From the NCBI GenBank assembly GCA_024644725.1, contig JAHEHE010000011.1, positions 1 to 50,993 of the forward strand: 50,993 bases of DNA, written 5' to 3'. The position numbers and the translations under genes were made by a program. Shown here piece after piece: positions 16,905-27,068 of the stretch; positions within the stretch are counted from its first letter, which is position 1, and every line of letters starts with the position of its first letter. The notes beneath the pieces were generated by a model. It searched no databases. It was given only the letters and a program-made list of their open reading frames with translations, and was not told the DNA's origin. The stretch comes from Flavobacteriaceae bacterium. GTDB taxonomy: Bacteria > Bacteroidota > Bacteroidia > Flavobacteriales > Flavobacteriaceae.

Positions 16905-17936
16905 TCAGGCCTCGTATTCCTTTACGGCCTCGATGAATGCCCGTGCGTGATCCACGGGGATATTCGGCAATATGCCATGGCCCAAATTTACGACGTATTT
17001 ATCTTTTCCGAACTCTCCGATCATATCCCTGACCATTTTTTTGATCGTTTTCGGGGGTGACAGCAATCGTGAGGGGTCCATATTTCCCTGCAAGGTCACC
17101 TTGCCGCCAGTGAATTCACGAGCGAGTTTCGGGCTGATCGTCCAGTCGACACCCAAAGCAGACACGTTGGAATTCGCCATTTCCTCAAGCGCGAACCAGC
17201 ACCCCTTCGCAAATGCGATTACGGGTACCTGATCGTGAAGCGCATTGATGATCTGCTCCATATAGCGCCATGAAAACTCCCTGAAATCTACAGGGGAGAG
17301 CATGCCTCCCCAGGAGTCAAAGATTTGCACGGCATTCACGCCTGCCTCAACTTTGGCCTTGAGGTAGGAAATGGTGGTATCAGTGATCTTCTGAAGTAAC
17401 ATATGAGCCGCTTCAGGCTGCGTAAAGCAAAATTCTTTGGCCCGGTCAAACGATTTTGAGCCCTGGCCCTGCACACAGTAGCAGAAAACCGTCCAGGGAG
17501 ATCCGGCAAAACCAATCAGTGGAATTTCGTCTTCTAACATCTGTTTGGTCAATTTTATGGCATCCATTACATAACCCAGGGTTTCATGAACATCAGGTAC
17601 AGGGGTTTTTTCGACCTGTTCTGCGGTTCGGATCGGGTTTTGAAGAAAAGGTCCCACGCCCGGTTTCATCTCAAAGGGGATGTTCATCGCCTGGGGCACG
17701 ACCAGTATATCAGAGAAAAGTATGGCGGCATCCATGCCATAGCGCCTGATGGGCTGTACGGTTATCTCAGCGGCCAATTCCGGTGTTTGGCATCGGGTGA
17801 AGAAGTCGTACTTCTCGCGTATGGCCATAAACTCGGGCAGGTATCTCCCTGCCTGTCTCATCATCCAGACCGGGGGTCGTGAAACGGTTTCACCCCGCAG
17901 GGCCCTTAGAAAAAGATCGTTTTTTATTGTTGTCAT
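16905..17936 (-). CDS. hemE: Uroporphyrinogen decarboxylase
   Basis: Decarboxylates the four acetate side chains of uroporphyrinogen III to give coproporphyrinogen III. The 343-residue protein starts with the family sequence [17 protein letters not shown] (residues 20-36), continues with [15 protein letters not shown] containing the catalytic Asp, [12 protein letters not shown] and IFDSWGG, and ends with [15 protein letters not shown]. Its start overlaps the end of hemL by 4 bp, so it is translationally coupled within the heme operon. Cytoplasmic, no unusual features. Confidence 0.97.
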   Translation of the reverse strand: MTTIKNDLFLRALRGETVSRPPVWMMRQAGRYLPEFMAIREKYDFFTRCQTPELAAEITVQPIRRYGMDAAILFSDILVVPQAMNIPFEMKPGVGPFLQNPIRTAEQVEKTPVPDVHETLGYVMDAIKLTKQMLEDEIPLIGFAGSPWTVFCYCVQGQGSKSFDRAKEFCFTQPEAAHMLLQKITDTTISYLKAKVEAGVNAVQIFDSWGGMLSPVDFREFSWRYMEQIINALHDQVPVIAFAKGCWFALEEMANSNVSALGVDWTISPKLAREFTGGKVTLQGNMDPSRLLSPPKTIKKMVRDMIGEFGKDKYVVNLGHGILPNIPVDHARAFIEAVKEYEA

Positions 17937-19231
17937 AAATTGAATTTGTCTGAAATGGTTTTGAAAGAGGCGTCAACAGCCTTTTCAAATGCGTTCAAGT
18001 CATTTTCATCGATTGCCGTGCACAGAAACCAGGCCTCGAATTGGGAAGGAGGCAGGAAAACCCCATTCTCCATCATGCTCCAGAAGAAAATCTTGAACTT
18101 CTCCGTGTCACTGGATTGAGCCGTACTGAAATCGATTACCTTTTGATTTGTGAAAAATGCGTTGATCATGGAGCCAAAATGGTTCACCTGCAGATCAACT
18201 TCGTATTTGTCAGCCGCTTTGAGCAAAATGTCTTTGATCTTCAAAGCGGTTTCATTCAAGTCTTGATACGGATCAGAAGCCTTCAATTCAAGAAGGGTTG
18301 AAAGGCCGCATGCCATTGCGATTGGATTTCCGGAGAGCGTTCCTGCCTGGTACATCTCACCCAGGGGCGCCACCATTTGCATGATTTCCTCTCTAGCGCC
18401 GTAGGCTCCGACTGGAAATCCGCCACCGATTACCTTTCCGAGGCAGGTGATGTCGGCCTGCAACCCCAAGAGTTCCTGGGCGCCTCCGAACTTGGATCTA
18501 AAACCCGTCATCACTTCATCCGCAATGATGAGAATTCCTTTTTCTTGTGTTACTCGCCTTAGTTCCTCAAGGAAGTCGGGATCCGGTACCACAACACCCA
18601 TGTTTCCCGCAACGGGTTCCAGTATGACGGCAGCGATGTCATTGTGCGAATCGATCTGCTTTTTGACACTTTCGATGTCATTGAACTGGGCAATCAAAGT
18701 GTTTTTCACGGCCTCTTCGGGAACGCCTTTGCTCCCGGGCAAACTCAGGGTGGCAAGGCCGGAGCCAGCAGCGACGAGCAGCGAGTCGGAATGCCCGTGG
18801 TAACATCCTGAGAATTTGATGATCTGGTTCTTGCCGGTAAAGGCGCGGGCCAATCGGATGGCGCTCAGAACGGCTTCCGTTCCGGAATTGACAAAGCGAA
18901 CCTTGTCCATTCCGGGAAAAGCTTCACAGACCAGTTCAGCCAGCTCAATCTCTCCTTCTGTTGAGGCCCCAAAAGTATATCCTTTTCTCATTGCTTTTGA
19001 AACAGCCTCCTGTACCTTTGGGTATTGATGCCCCAGAATCATGGGCCCGTAAGAGAGCACCAGGTCCAGGTAGCGGTTGCCATCGACATCCACAATTTGG
19101 CTTCCTTCCGCGTGATCTATGAATACAGGTGAGCCTCCGACCGATTTGAAGGCCCTGACCGGAGAATTTACTGCGCCAACGAGGTTTTTTTGACCCCTTT
19201 CATATAGGATTGACGAATTTTTCAGGTTCAT
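17933..19231 (-). CDS. hemL: Glutamate-1-semialdehyde 2,1-aminomutase
   Basis: PLP enzyme making 5-aminolevulinate in the C5 pathway. The 432-residue protein has [19 protein letters not shown], the SGCYHGHSD block, [15 protein letters not shown], and the PLP lysine in [16 protein letters not shown], followed by [14 protein letters not shown]. It sits between hemB (12 bp upstream) and hemE (4 bp overlap) on the minus strand. With hemA at the head of the operon, it shows that this organism makes aminolevulinate from glutamyl-tRNA and not from glycine and succinyl-CoA. Confidence 0.97.
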   Translation of the reverse strand: MNLKNSSILYERGQKNLVGAVNSPVRAFKSVGGSPVFIDHAEGSQIVDVDGNRYLDLVLSYGPMILGHQYPKVQEAVSKAMRKGYTFGASTEGEIELAELVCEAFPGMDKVRFVNSGTEAVLSAIRLARAFTGKNQIIKFSGCYHGHSDSLLVAAGSGLATLSLPGSKGVPEEAVKNTLIAQFNDIESVKKQIDSHNDIAAVILEPVAGNMGVVVPDPDFLEELRRVTQEKGILIIADEVMTGFRSKFGGAQELLGLQADITCLGKVIGGGFPVGAYGAREEIMQMVAPLGEMYQAGTLSGNPIAMACGLSTLLELKASDPYQDLNETALKIKDILLKAADKYEVDLQVNHFGSMINAFFTNQKVIDFSTAQSSDTEKFKIFFWSMMENGVFLPPSQFEAWFLCTAIDENDLNAFEKAVDASFKTISDKFNL

Positions 19232-19243
19232 TTAGGTTCTTTT

Positions 19244-20212
19244 TTAATGTTGTTCCCGAAGCAATCGGGCCACTTCTTTTGCAAAATAGGTGATAATCAG
19301 GTCTGCACCGGCACGTTTCATGGAGAGCAGACTCTCCATCATGACTTTCTGCTCGTCGATCCAGCCCTTTTCACCTGCGGCCTTGATCATTGCATATTCG
19401 CCACTCACATTGTAACATGCAATCGGGATGTTGTAATTGTTTCGAAGGTCCCTGATGATGTCGAGGTAGGACAAAGCGGGTTTTACCATGAGAATGTCCG
19501 CTCCTTCTTCCTTGTCAAAGTCGGCTTCACGGAAAGCTTCCCTGCGATTGGCAGGGTCCATCTGGTAGGTTCGTCGGTCACCAAAACTGGGTGCTGAGTC
19601 CGCCGCATCCCTGAAGGGACCGTAGTAGGAAGAGGAGTATTTCACAGCATATGACATGATTGGCAACTGATAAAAGCCTTCTTTGTCAAGGGATTCACGA
19701 AGTGTGCGAATCATGCCGTCCATCATTCCCGAAGGAGCAACCATATCAGCGCCTGCGCGGGCATGAGATATGGCCTGCTTTGAAAGATTTTTCAGGGTCG
19801 CATCGTTGTCTACGTCATTGTTGTGAATGATCCCGCAATGACCATGACTGGTGTATTCGCAGAAACAGACATCCGTGATCACATAGATTTCAGGATAGTG
19901 CTTTTTAATGAATCGGATCGACTTTTGAATGATACCCTGATCGTTCCAGGTCTCAGATCCGATCTCGTCCTTTGAATCAGGGATGCCGAACAGAATTACG
20001 GCTCGTATCCCGAGTTCTTGTATGGTATTCAATTCTTCCGGTAAGATGTCCAGTGAAAAACGGAATATACCGGGCATGGACTCGATCTCCTTTTTTATGC
20101 CCTTGCCCTCCTCAATGAAGATCGGGTAAATAAGATCGTCAACTTTCAATAGGTTCTCTCGCACCAAGCTTCGAATGCCACCAGTGGTCCTTAATCTTCT
20201 GGTTCTGTTCAT
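19244..20212 (-). CDS. hemB: Delta-aminolevulinic acid dehydratase (porphobilinogen synthase)
   Basis: Condenses two 5-aminolevulinate molecules to porphobilinogen. The 322-residue protein carries the zinc-type cysteine motif [14 protein letters not shown] with Cys116, Cys118 and Cys126, so it should be zinc dependent, and the active-site lysine region [12 protein letters not shown] plus [16 protein letters not shown]. Its ATG overlaps the TGA of hemCD by 4 bp. Length is normal for the family. Confidence 0.97.
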   Translation of the reverse strand: MNRTRRLRTTGGIRSLVRENLLKVDDLIYPIFIEEGKGIKKEIESMPGIFRFSLDILPEELNTIQELGIRAVILFGIPDSKDEIGSETWNDQGIIQKSIRFIKKHYPEIYVITDVCFCEYTSHGHCGIIHNNDVDNDATLKNLSKQAISHARAGADMVAPSGMMDGMIRTLRESLDKEGFYQLPIMSYAVKYSSSYYGPFRDAADSAPSFGDRRTYQMDPANRREAFREADFDKEEGADILMVKPALSYLDIIRDLRNNYNIPIACYNVSGEYAMIKAAGEKGWIDEQKVMMESLLSMKRAGADLIITYFAKEVARLLREQH

Positions 20213-21804
20213 GATCCTTGTTTTGTTTCAAAATGGTTATTGACCGATTGGAGTACCGCCTCGACCGAAGGGCTTTTGGCTTCGACGACCTTCTGAAAAG
20301 CCTTGCGCGCAGCTCCGGCCGTCGTTCCGCCGATGCAAAATGCGATTTCGGCTCCCGGATTGTTCTTTTGAAGGTAACTCTCTACGCCTGAAGGACTGAA
20401 AAACAAGAGTCCATCGTAGGAACTCTTAAGTTGATCAGGGGTCATCAAGGTCAAATAACTCACTACCTCGTGGACGGTGTGTTTGTGTTTCTCAAGTAAA
20501 CTTGGAAGCTCATCCCGTCTCAAATCTCCGCAGAAAAAAGTGAAGTCCTGGGGTTCATCAAAAGCATCCACCAGGTATTCCGCGAGTTTACGAGCGGAGC
20601 CTGCCGAGTGGGTTACCTTCCCCAGGCGCTTTTCAATAAGTCGTTTGGTCCTTCTGCCAACACAATAGATGCTCCCGATATTGAGATCTTTTCCCTCGGC
20701 ACTGTCGACGAGTGATTCAACTGCGTTTTGACTGGTCAGGATGACATGAGGCATTTCCTTCTTGAGATCGGCAGCCTTGATCCGCTGATGCCGGACGGTT
20801 ATGAAGTCACTCATTTCAATACCCACGTCCTTGTTCAGCTCACTGCTTTGAGCGATCGAGATGTGTTTGGTTGAAAACACGCGATATTTCTTTTCAACTT
20901 GTCCAATCTGGCGAAGCAATTTTTTTCCTCCACGTTCGAGAATGTAGTCGGCGGCGAATTCCGCCAAATCCGAAATATGGGATGTCGCCACGGTCTTGCT
21001 GAACTCGATCTTCCTCTTGCCATCAAGACTGAAAAGTGCCCCTTTAAAGGTGAGTTGCTCATCCCTGATCTGTGCCAAGGCACCTATCGGAGCGGAACAG
21101 CCTCCTTCCAGTCTCCTTAGGAATTCCCTTTCCAATCGGGTGCATATTTCCGTTTCCCGATCGTTGATCTCTGCACAAATCTCCAGGAGCTCCTCGTTTT
21201 CTGAAAGTGCCGCTATCATGACAGCACCCTGGGCCGGTGCAGGCAGCATCCAGTCGAGCTTGATGTTCTCTTTGGGCAAGATTCCAATTCGTTTCAGGCC
21301 TGCGAGAGCAAATATGGCTCCATCCCAGTCATTCGATCTCAATTTGCTGAGCCGGGTGTTCACGTTACCGCGAAGTCCGGTTATGGTATGGTTCGGAAAT
21401 CTATACAGCCATTGAGCTTTCCTTCTCTGGCTTCCGGTAGCAATTGTAGCGGTTGGATTGGAGAAAAATTCCTCGTTGTTTTTTAATACCAGTATGTCCT
21501 GATGGTTCCCGCGTTTGAGAACAGCAGCCTGCTCAATTCCCTTTGGCAGTTGAGTGGGGACATCTTTCAGGGAATGCACGGCTATGTCGATCCGCCCGTT
21601 GAGAAGGGCAATATCCAGGTTTCTCGTGAAAACACCTGTGGTACCCAGTTCATACAGGGGTTTGTTCAGCACTTCATCACCTATGGAATCGATCTTGACA
21701 ATCTCTGTTTCATGACCGAGATGAACGAGCTGGTCAGACACAGTATGCGCCTGCCAAAGTGCCAGCTGACTGGATCTGGTTCCAATGCGTATAACGGTTT
21801 TCAT
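20209..21804 (-). CDS. hemCD: Fused hydroxymethylbilane synthase / uroporphyrinogen-III synthase
   Basis: A 531-residue fusion of two consecutive heme enzymes. Residues 1-300 are Hem[16 protein letters not shown] at the N-terminus, [21 protein letters not shown], and the dipyrromethane-cofactor cysteine Cys236 in [11 protein letters not shown]. Residues about 310-531 have the sequence character of HemD, with [13 protein letters not shown], a [12 protein letters not shown] segment, [13 protein letters not shown] and [14 protein letters not shown]. Fusion would pass unstable hydroxymethylbilane directly to ring closure. HemD is poorly conserved in general, so this half rests on these segments and on the absence of a separate hemD. 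The gene begins 1 bp after hemA stops. Confidence 0.92.
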   Translation of the reverse strand: MKTVIRIGTRSSQLALWQAHTVSDQLVHLGHETEIVKIDSIGDEVLNKPLYELGTTGVFTRNLDIALLNGRIDIAVHSLKDVPTQLPKGIEQAAVLKRGNHQDILVLKNNEEFFSNPTATIATGSQRRKAQWLYRFPNHTITGLRGNVNTRLSKLRSNDWDGAIFALAGLKRIGILPKENIKLDWMLPAPAQGAVMIAALSENEELLEICAEINDRETEICTRLEREFLRRLEGGCSAPIGALAQIRDEQLTFKGALFSLDGKRKIEFSKTVATSHISDLAEFAADYILERGGKKLLRQIGQVEKKYRVFSTKHISIAQSSELNKDVGIEMSDFITVRHQRIKAADLKKEMPHVILTSQNAVESLVDSAEGKDLNIGSIYCVGRRTKRLIEKRLGKVTHSAGSARKLAEYLVDAFDEPQDFTFFCGDLRRDELPSLLEKHKHTVHEVVSYLTLMTPDQLKSSYDGLLFFSPSGVESYLQKNNPGAEIAFCIGGTTAGAARKAFQKVVEAKSPSVEAVLQSVNNHFETKQGS

Positions 21805-21805
21805 G

Positions 21806-23059
21806 CTATTCTTCAGTAGTCTCTTCCAGGTTGAATACCTCTTTCATCACCCGGATGCTTTGATTCGCTTTGGAATTATCAGCTTTGAGGTGAAGCGCGA
21901 ATTTTGAGACTATTTTACTGATCATTTGTGAAGTTACGTCTTCAAGGAGCTCAATGTTTTCATGTTCCGCTTTTCGTGCGTGGGCCGTAATGGCGTCCTT
22001 CTGGATCATCTCCAGGGATTTTTTAAGCGAGTTGATCGCTGGAGTGCTCTTGCGGAAAGAGAGCCATTCATAGAACTCTACTTTGTGCTTTTGAATGATC
22101 TCCTCGACCAGAGGAATCTGTTTTCTTCTTTCTTCCAATGTCTGCTCTGTTTTTTCAGACAAGACATCGACATCTATGATCTCTTTGTCATCTCGATTTG
22201 ACAGGGCGGGATCGACATTCCTCGGGATTGAAAGATCTATGATAAGTTGCTTTTTTCCATTTTTTACATCCTCAGCTTTCACTGTTGGACTCGAGGCTCC
22301 TGTTGCGACGATAACGATGTCGTTCTTCTGAATTTCCTCCTGAAGCTCTTCGTGCTTACGGGCCTTGACCTGAACGCTCTTGGTCAATTCAAAGGCTTTG
22401 GCATCGGTTCGATTGATCACGGTTACTTCGTGTCCTTTGAGGTATTCCGAGCAGCTCTTCGCCGTGCTTTCTCCGATGTCACCTAATCCGTATACCAGGA
22501 TTCTTCTTCCGTCGTATTCCTTGTACTTGTCCTTGATGTACTGGATGGCAGCATAGGATACAGTTGTTGTTCCTGAGCTGATGCTTGTTCTGTTCTTGGT
22601 TTCTTTGCTTGCGTGCAAGGAGGTATTGAACAGTCGCTCGAGATAGGCATTGAGCGTGCCTGCTTCTTTGGCCCGACCAAAAGCTTCCTTGAGTTGTCCA
22701 ACGATCTCATAGTCACCGAGTATCTGGCTGTCCAGACCCGTCGCAATTCGAATCACATGCTCCGCTGCCTCACTGTTCTTGTAGACATAAGATACTTGCG
22801 CAAATTCTTCGACGTTCCCCTTGGAGTATTTACACAATAATGAAATTAGTTGGAAGGGGTGCTTGGAAAAGCCCATGATCTCAACGCGATTGCAAGTAGA
22901 TAAGACAACAACGCTATTGACACCATTGTCCTTGGCTTCAGACAAAAGGGCCTCTTGTTGGTCCTTGCTCAAACTGAACTTGCTTCGGGTCTCTACATCG
23001 GCCTTTTTGTAATTCAGACCGATCAAATAGAACTTTTTGCAATCCGGGTTTTTTGTCAT
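21806..23059 (-). CDS. hemA: Glutamyl-tRNA reductase
   Basis: First committed enzyme of the C5 heme pathway, reducing glutamyl-tRNA to glutamate-1-semialdehyde with NADPH. The 417-residue protein has the catalytic cysteine in LSTCNRVEI (Cys56), the region GLDSQILGDYEIVGQLKEA, the Rossmann sequence ILVYGLGDIGES and a C-terminal dimerisation helix. It is the first gene of the minus-strand heme operon; a 350-bp intergenic region separates it from the divergent hemH gene and should carry the controls of both. Confidence 0.96.
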   Translation of the reverse strand: MTKNPDCKKFYLIGLNYKKADVETRSKFSLSKDQQEALLSEAKDNGVNSVVVLSTCNRVEIMGFSKHPFQLISLLCKYSKGNVEEFAQVSYVYKNSEAAEHVIRIATGLDSQILGDYEIVGQLKEAFGRAKEAGTLNAYLERLFNTSLHASKETKNRTSISSGTTTVSYAAIQYIKDKYKEYDGRRILVYGLGDIGESTAKSCSEYLKGHEVTVINRTDAKAFELTKSVQVKARKHEELQEEIQKNDIVIVATGASSPTVKAEDVKNGKKQLIIDLSIPRNVDPALSNRDDKEIIDVDVLSEKTEQTLEERRKQIPLVEEIIQKHKVEFYEWLSFRKSTPAINSLKKSLEMIQKDAITAHARKAEHENIELLEDVTSQMISKIVSKFALHLKADNSKANQSIRVMKEVFNLEETTEE

Positions 23060-23409
23060 TCCTGTGGTATTCGTTACACCTTAGTTTTAATTTGATATTC
23101 CAAAGAAGAGATGGTTCAAAATTACGCTTCAGGAAAATTAAAAACTATGACATATATCACCTCCAAAACTCTTGTCTCGTAAATTAGAATCTGTCTAAAT
23201 AACAGTGTTCATAGGCGTTGGCAAGCGATTTGATTTTTTAGTCGTGACAAAAATATATACTTTCCGCACCAATAGATATCGGAAGAAACAAAAAAAATAT
23301 CGATATAAGTTTATTAAATCGCACTTGAAAAAGCGGATCGCTCAATTCAGTTCAGAGCTAAAAATAGTATCTTTGCACAGTTCGAAAATCTAACTAAAAA
23401 TAGTTCATT
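23060..23409. promoter_or_regulatory. Divergent hemA/hemH intergenic control region
   Basis: A 350-bp AT-rich region between two outward-facing heme operons. On the minus strand a TAnnTTTG word (TAATTTTG, positions 23124-23117) lies about 60 bp upstream of hemA. On the plus strand TATCTTTG (23368-23375) lies 34 bp upstream of hemH. Neither has a clear TTG at the usual spacing. A palindrome ATATCGATAT occupies 23297-23306. A short open frame at 23205-23393 has no start signal or recognisable product and is not called. No tRNA is seen. Confidence 0.5.
23368..23375 (+). promoter_or_regulatory. Candidate -7 element (TATCTTTG) for hemH
   Basis: Exact match to the Bacteroidota -7 consensus TAnnTTTG, 34 bp before the hemH start, a spacing that fits a short leader. 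There is no good TTG at 19-21 bp upstream, which lowers confidence. Confidence 0.45.
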
Positions 23410-24456
23410 TTGTCAAAAAAAGGAGTATTACTTGTCAACCTGGGTTCACCTGACAGTACAAAGGTCAGCGATGTCCGTAAATATTTGGATGAGTTTTTAA
23501 TGGATGAAAGGGTGATTGACATCGCCTACTGGAAGCGATTCTTGCTGATAAAGGGGATCATCCTGAATACCAGGCCGCGAAAATCCGCGGCAGCGTACAA
23601 AAAAATCTGGTGGAAAGAAGGATCTCCCCTGGTAGTGATCTCAGAGCGATTTACTGAGAAATTACGCGATTTGATGGACCTCCCCGTCGCTCTTGGCATG
23701 CGCTATGGATCGATGAGCATTGAAAAGGGATTCAAAGAATTAACCGACCAGGGTGTGGATGAAGTGCTGCTTGTCCCTTTGTACCCGCATTATGCCATGT
23801 CCTCGTACGAGACCGTTGTAGAGAAAGCCAAAGAGGTAATAGAAAAATCCTTTTCGGGGCTGAAAATGGATCTGGTGGAGCCATTTTACGACAAGGAAGA
23901 CTATATCGAGGTGATGTGCCGTAACATCGAGGAGCAGCTCAAAGGTTTCGACTATGATCACATTTTATTTTCCTATCACGGAATTCCTGAGCGCCATATT
24001 TACAAATCGGATGTCACGGGAAATCATTGCAAGATTGACGGCAGCTGTTGCCAGGTGAAGTCAGAGGCACACAAGACCTGTTACAGGCATCAGTGTTTTG
24101 AGACTACCAAGGCCATAGCTAAACAAATGAAGCTCAAACCCGGTACATTCAGTGACTCGTTTCAGTCGCGGTTGCTCAAGGATCCCTGGTTGAGGCCTTA
24201 TACGGATTTTGAATTGGAGCGACTGGCTGAAGAAGGTACCAGGAAGTTGGCCGTTGTTACGCCGGCGTTCGTGTCGGATTGCCTTGAGACCCTGGAAGAA
24301 ATAGCTATGGAAGGCAAGGAGGAATTCCTCGAGGCCGGGGGAGAGGATTTCAGGCACATTGGCTGCCTCAATGACTATGACCCCTGGGTACAGGTCATGA
24401 GCAACTGGATCAGGGAGTGGGAGGTCGCCGACCTGGAACCTGCATTGCAGTCTTAA
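23410..24456 (+). CDS. hemH: Ferrochelatase with an internal cysteine-rich insert
   Basis: Inserts iron into the porphyrin at the end of the heme pathway. The 348-residue protein starts with VLLVNLGSPDS and has the catalytic histidine in LFSYHGIPERH (His190), then GTFSDSFQSRL and PAFVSDCLETLEEI. Right after the histidine block there is an insert of about 25 residues with five cysteines (207, 213, 214, 224, 229). Some bacterial ferrochelatases carry a [2Fe-2S] cluster bound by cysteines of an internal segment, and this looks like one. The best start is TTG 23410; no ATG or GTG is suitably placed. hemJ follows after 10 bp. Confidence 0.95.
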   Translation: MSKKGVLLVNLGSPDSTKVSDVRKYLDEFLMDERVIDIAYWKRFLLIKGIILNTRPRKSAAAYKKIWWKEGSPLVVISERFTEKLRDLMDLPVALGMRYGSMSIEKGFKELTDQGVDEVLLVPLYPHYAMSSYETVVEKAKEVIEKSFSGLKMDLVEPFYDKEDYIEVMCRNIEEQLKGFDYDHILFSYHGIPERHIYKSDVTGNHCKIDGSCCQVKSEAHKTCYRHQCFETTKAIAKQMKLKPGTFSDSFQSRLLKDPWLRPYTDFELERLAEEGTRKLAVVTPAFVSDCLETLEEIAMEGKEEFLEAGGEDFRHIGCLNDYDPWVQVMSNWIREWEVADLEPALQS

Positions 24457-24466
24457 AATAGCACAC

Positions 24467-25018
24467 ATGGAATACCTCTATATCAAATCACTTCACATCA
24501 TATTTGTTACGACCTGGTTTGCGGGCCTTTTTTACATCATTCGTCTCTTCATCTATTATAAGGAAGCAGATGAGAAAGACGAGCCTGCCCGGACGATATT
24601 GCGGAAGCAGTATGCGCTTATGTCAAAAAGACTCTGGTATATCATCACCTGGCCCTCGGCTGTCCTGGCGTCACTTTTCGCCGCCTGGTTGCTGTGGCTT
24701 CAGCCTTTTTGGCTCGAAGCGCCCTGGATGCTGATCAAACTTGGATTCGTCTTTTTGCTCTATGCCTATCACTGGTCGTGCCATGTGATGTACAAGCAAA
24801 TAGAAAAAGGTGATTTGAAATATTCTGCCTATGGCCTTAGAATATGGAACGAAGTCGCTACGATTATTCTATTTGCCTGTGTCTTCCTTGTTGTTTTGAA
24901 GAACACACTGGGCTGGGTCTTTGGAGTTTTAGGCATTGTTGGTGTTTCCGTAGTGCTCATGCTTGGGATCAAGCTCTACAAGAGCATTCGTGCGAAGAAC
25001 AGCTGGGACAAAGGATAG
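24467..25018 (+). CDS. hemJ: Protoporphyrinogen oxidase HemJ (CopD-like membrane protein)
   Basis: A 183-residue membrane protein of the HemJ family (formerly UPF0093), which oxidises protoporphyrinogen IX to protoporphyrin IX. It has about five hydrophobic helices, the conserved histidine in SLHIIFVTTWFAGLFY (His10) and the RLWYIITWPSAV and FLLYAYHWSCHV segments. It lies 10 bp after hemH and supplies the step missing from the minus-strand heme operon; no hemG or hemY is present in the window. Because HemJ is quinone or respiratory-chain linked, it should act in the inner membrane. Confidence 0.93.
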   Translation: MEYLYIKSLHIIFVTTWFAGLFYIIRLFIYYKEADEKDEPARTILRKQYALMSKRLWYIITWPSAVLASLFAAWLLWLQPFWLEAPWMLIKLGFVFLLYAYHWSCHVMYKQIEKGDLKYSAYGLRIWNEVATIILFACVFLVVLKNTLGWVFGVLGIVGVSVVLMLGIKLYKSIRAKNSWDKG

Positions 25019-25021
25019 GTT

Positions 25022-25300
25022 GTGGAGAATCTCAGCATGAAAAAAAGGTTTTGGATCGGGCTTTTCTTTGATGCCCTGGGCATGCTTTCCTTTTTTTTTC
25101 CAATTGCTGACGTGGTTTGGGCCCCGCTGTCTGCGTATTTAATGGTGCGGATGTACCCGGGAACAACGGGCAAGATCGCCGGGGTGGTTTCTTTTCTGGA
25201 GGAAGCGATACCGGGACTGGATTTTTTCCCGTCTTTCACTCTGACCTGGCTCTATTCCTATTTTTTCGAGAGGAGGAAAATTACTCGAGAAAACGCTTGA
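25022..25300 (+). CDS. Small membrane protein of unknown function
   Basis: A 92-residue protein from GTG 25022, or 87 residues from ATG 25037 (MKKRFWIGLFFDALGML), which I think the likelier start. Two or three hydrophobic segments surround the sequence DVVWAPLSAYLM and the motif FLEEAIPGLDFFPSFTLTWL. Similar short proteins occur in flavobacteria without a known role. It starts 3-18 bp after hemJ, so it may be the third gene of the hemH transcript. Its 3' end overlaps the convergent DUF6787 gene by 20 bp. Confidence 0.7.
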   Translation: MENLSMKKRFWIGLFFDALGMLSFFFPIADVVWAPLSAYLMVRMYPGTTGKIAGVVSFLEEAIPGLDFFPSFTLTWLYSYFFERRKITRENA

Positions 25301-25583
25301 ATCCCATGCGTGACAACATCTTCTTTTCCATGTTCCAAAAGAATTTCTTTTGACCGAACAGGGCCCCGACAAAGACCAGGGTGATCTGATAGACAACGAA
25401 CACGACGAGAATTCGAATCGGCCAGTACACCCAAGGATTGGTTGTCTCTTTGGAAATACCTATCAGGTCCGTGATCGGATTTGTCAGGTACATCGAAAGT
25501 GATCCGTTGATGGCAAATACGATAAAAATTATGACAACTTGAAAATTGGACTCAATGCCCCATCTTTCTTTCAATTTATCCAT
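25281..25583 (-). CDS. DUF6787-type small membrane protein
   Basis: A 100-residue protein with two or three membrane segments (VVIIFIVFAINGSLSMYL, then WPIRILVVFVVYQITLVFVG) and a charged N-terminus KLKERWGIESNFQ that resembles the family known as DUF6787 in flavobacteria. The C-terminus KKFFWNMEKKML is basic and probably cytoplasmic. Function unknown. Convergent with, and overlapping by 20 bp, the membrane protein gene ending at 25300. Confidence 0.75.
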   Translation of the reverse strand: MDKLKERWGIESNFQVVIIFIVFAINGSLSMYLTNPITDLIGISKETTNPWVYWPIRILVVFVVYQITLVFVGALFGQKKFFWNMEKKMLSRMGFKRFLE

Positions 25584-25755
25584 GGATCAAAATTTTGGCA
25601 AATGTAACCATTCTCAAAAATAATTCATGAAATTTTTCTGAAAAAGCAATTGGAGCTGGAGTTTCTGGACCTGTTGCATCATCCTGAGGAGAAAAATATT
25701 TTAGTATCTTCCCCGCTCAAATCACCCAGGGGAAATCTTCAAAATTCAAAGAGAA

Positions 25756-27063
25756 ATGAAAAAAATGGCGCTACATTGGAAAATATTGATTGGAATGGTG
25801 CTTGGAGTGCTCTTCGGATTGCTCATGGTCAATTTTTCATGGGGCAAGGAAGTCGTTCAGGATTGGATCAAGCCTTTCGGCACCATTTTCATCAACGCTT
25901 TGAAGCTCATTGCTGTGCCCTTGATCCTGGGATCTTTGATCACGGGGGTTTCTGATCTCAAGGATATTTCCAAACTCTCCAAAATGGGAGGGAAGACCGT
26001 GATCACCTATTTGTTGACGACCATTATCGCAGTATCCATAGGGCTTTTCCTAGTTAATGTTATCGTACCCGGGGAATCAATTACCGAGGACACTCGAACC
26101 GAGTTGGTTTCCAATTATTCCGAAAGCACACAAAAATATAAAGATGAGGCACAGAATCAAAAAAAGCAGGGTCCGCTCAAGGCCCTTGTGGATCTTGTGC
26201 CGGACAATATAATAGGGGCATCAGGGGAGAACAAGAACATGTTACAGGTTATCTTCTTTGCGATCTTCTTCGGGGTTGGTCTTATTCTGTTGCCAGAGGA
26301 GCGCGCCAAACCCGTCAAGGATTTCTTCTCAAGTTTCAATGAGGTTATCCTGAAAATGATTGACCTTATTATGCTCGCAGCGCCCTATGGGGTATTTGCC
26401 TTGCTCGCTGCCCTTATTGCCGAGTCTCCCAGCGCGGATCTGTTCATTGCACTTTTGTGGTACGCTTTGACCGTATTGCTTGGCCTGACCCTTATGATCA
26501 CCTTTTACATAGGTCTTGTTTATGCCTTTACCGGTATGAAACCTGTGAAATTCCTCCAGGGTATTTCTCCGGCCCAGCTTTTGGCTTTCTCGACGAGCTC
26601 GAGCGCCGCGACCCTTCCTGTGACCATGGAGCGGGTAAATGAGCACCTGGGTGTAGAAGAGGAGGTGTCCAGTTTCGTCCTTCCTATTGGGGCTACTATC
26701 AACATGGATGGTACGAGCTTATACCAGGCGGTTGCTGCGGTATTCATCGCCCAGGCCTTTGGCATGGATCTGAGTTTAGGAGTTCAGCTGGGTATCGTTG
26801 CCACGGCCACTCTGGCGAGCATCGGTTCGGCGGCTGTCCCGGGAGCGGGTATGGTGATGCTGGTGATCGTTCTGGCCCAGGCGGGAATTCCCGAAGCGGG
26901 TCTGGCGCTGATTTTTGCCGTCGACAGACCCCTGGACATGTGTCGCACCGTTGTCAATGTCACAGGTGATGCAACCGTTTCCATGATTGTGGCGAAAACC
27001 GAGGACAAGCTAGGCGAGCCCCATGTCAAGGATTGGGACGACAGTTACGCTTCCAAAAAATAA
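25756..27063 (+). CDS. Dicarboxylate/amino acid:cation symporter (DAACS, GltP/DctA-like)
   Basis: A 435-residue SLC1-type transporter taking up glutamate, aspartate or C4-dicarboxylates with sodium or protons. Family motifs are present: the HP1 serine-rich loop FSTSSSAATLPVT, the GATINMDGTSLYQ motif of helix 7, and helix 8 AVDRPLDMCRTVVNVTGDA, whose Asp-x-x-Cys-Arg resembles the amino-acid-binding region. A 60-residue polar stretch at about 105-165 (with TESTQKYKDEAQ-like composition) is a loop insertion between helices. It is monocistronic and converges on fabH with a 5-bp gap. Exact substrate unknown. Confidence 0.94.
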   Translation: MKKMALHWKILIGMVLGVLFGLLMVNFSWGKEVVQDWIKPFGTIFINALKLIAVPLILGSLITGVSDLKDISKLSKMGGKTVITYLLTTIIAVSIGLFLVNVIVPGESITEDTRTELVSNYSESTQKYKDEAQNQKKQGPLKALVDLVPDNIIGASGENKNMLQVIFFAIFFGVGLILLPEERAKPVKDFFSSFNEVILKMIDLIMLAAPYGVFALLAALIAESPSADLFIALLWYALTVLLGLTLMITFYIGLVYAFTGMKPVKFLQGISPAQLLAFSTSSSAATLPVTMERVNEHLGVEEEVSSFVLPIGATINMDGTSLYQAVAAVFIAQAFGMDLSLGVQLGIVATATLASIGSAAVPGAGMVMLVIVLAQAGIPEAGLALIFAVDRPLDMCRTVVNVTGDATVSMIVAKTEDKLGEPHVKDWDDSYASKK

Positions 27064-27068
27064 TTTTT

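Noticed and set aside
23205..23393. A 62-codon plus-strand frame in the hemA-hemH intergenic region
   Set aside because: Lys/Arg-rich composition reflecting A-rich DNA, no ribosome site, and it overlaps the likely hemH promoter.
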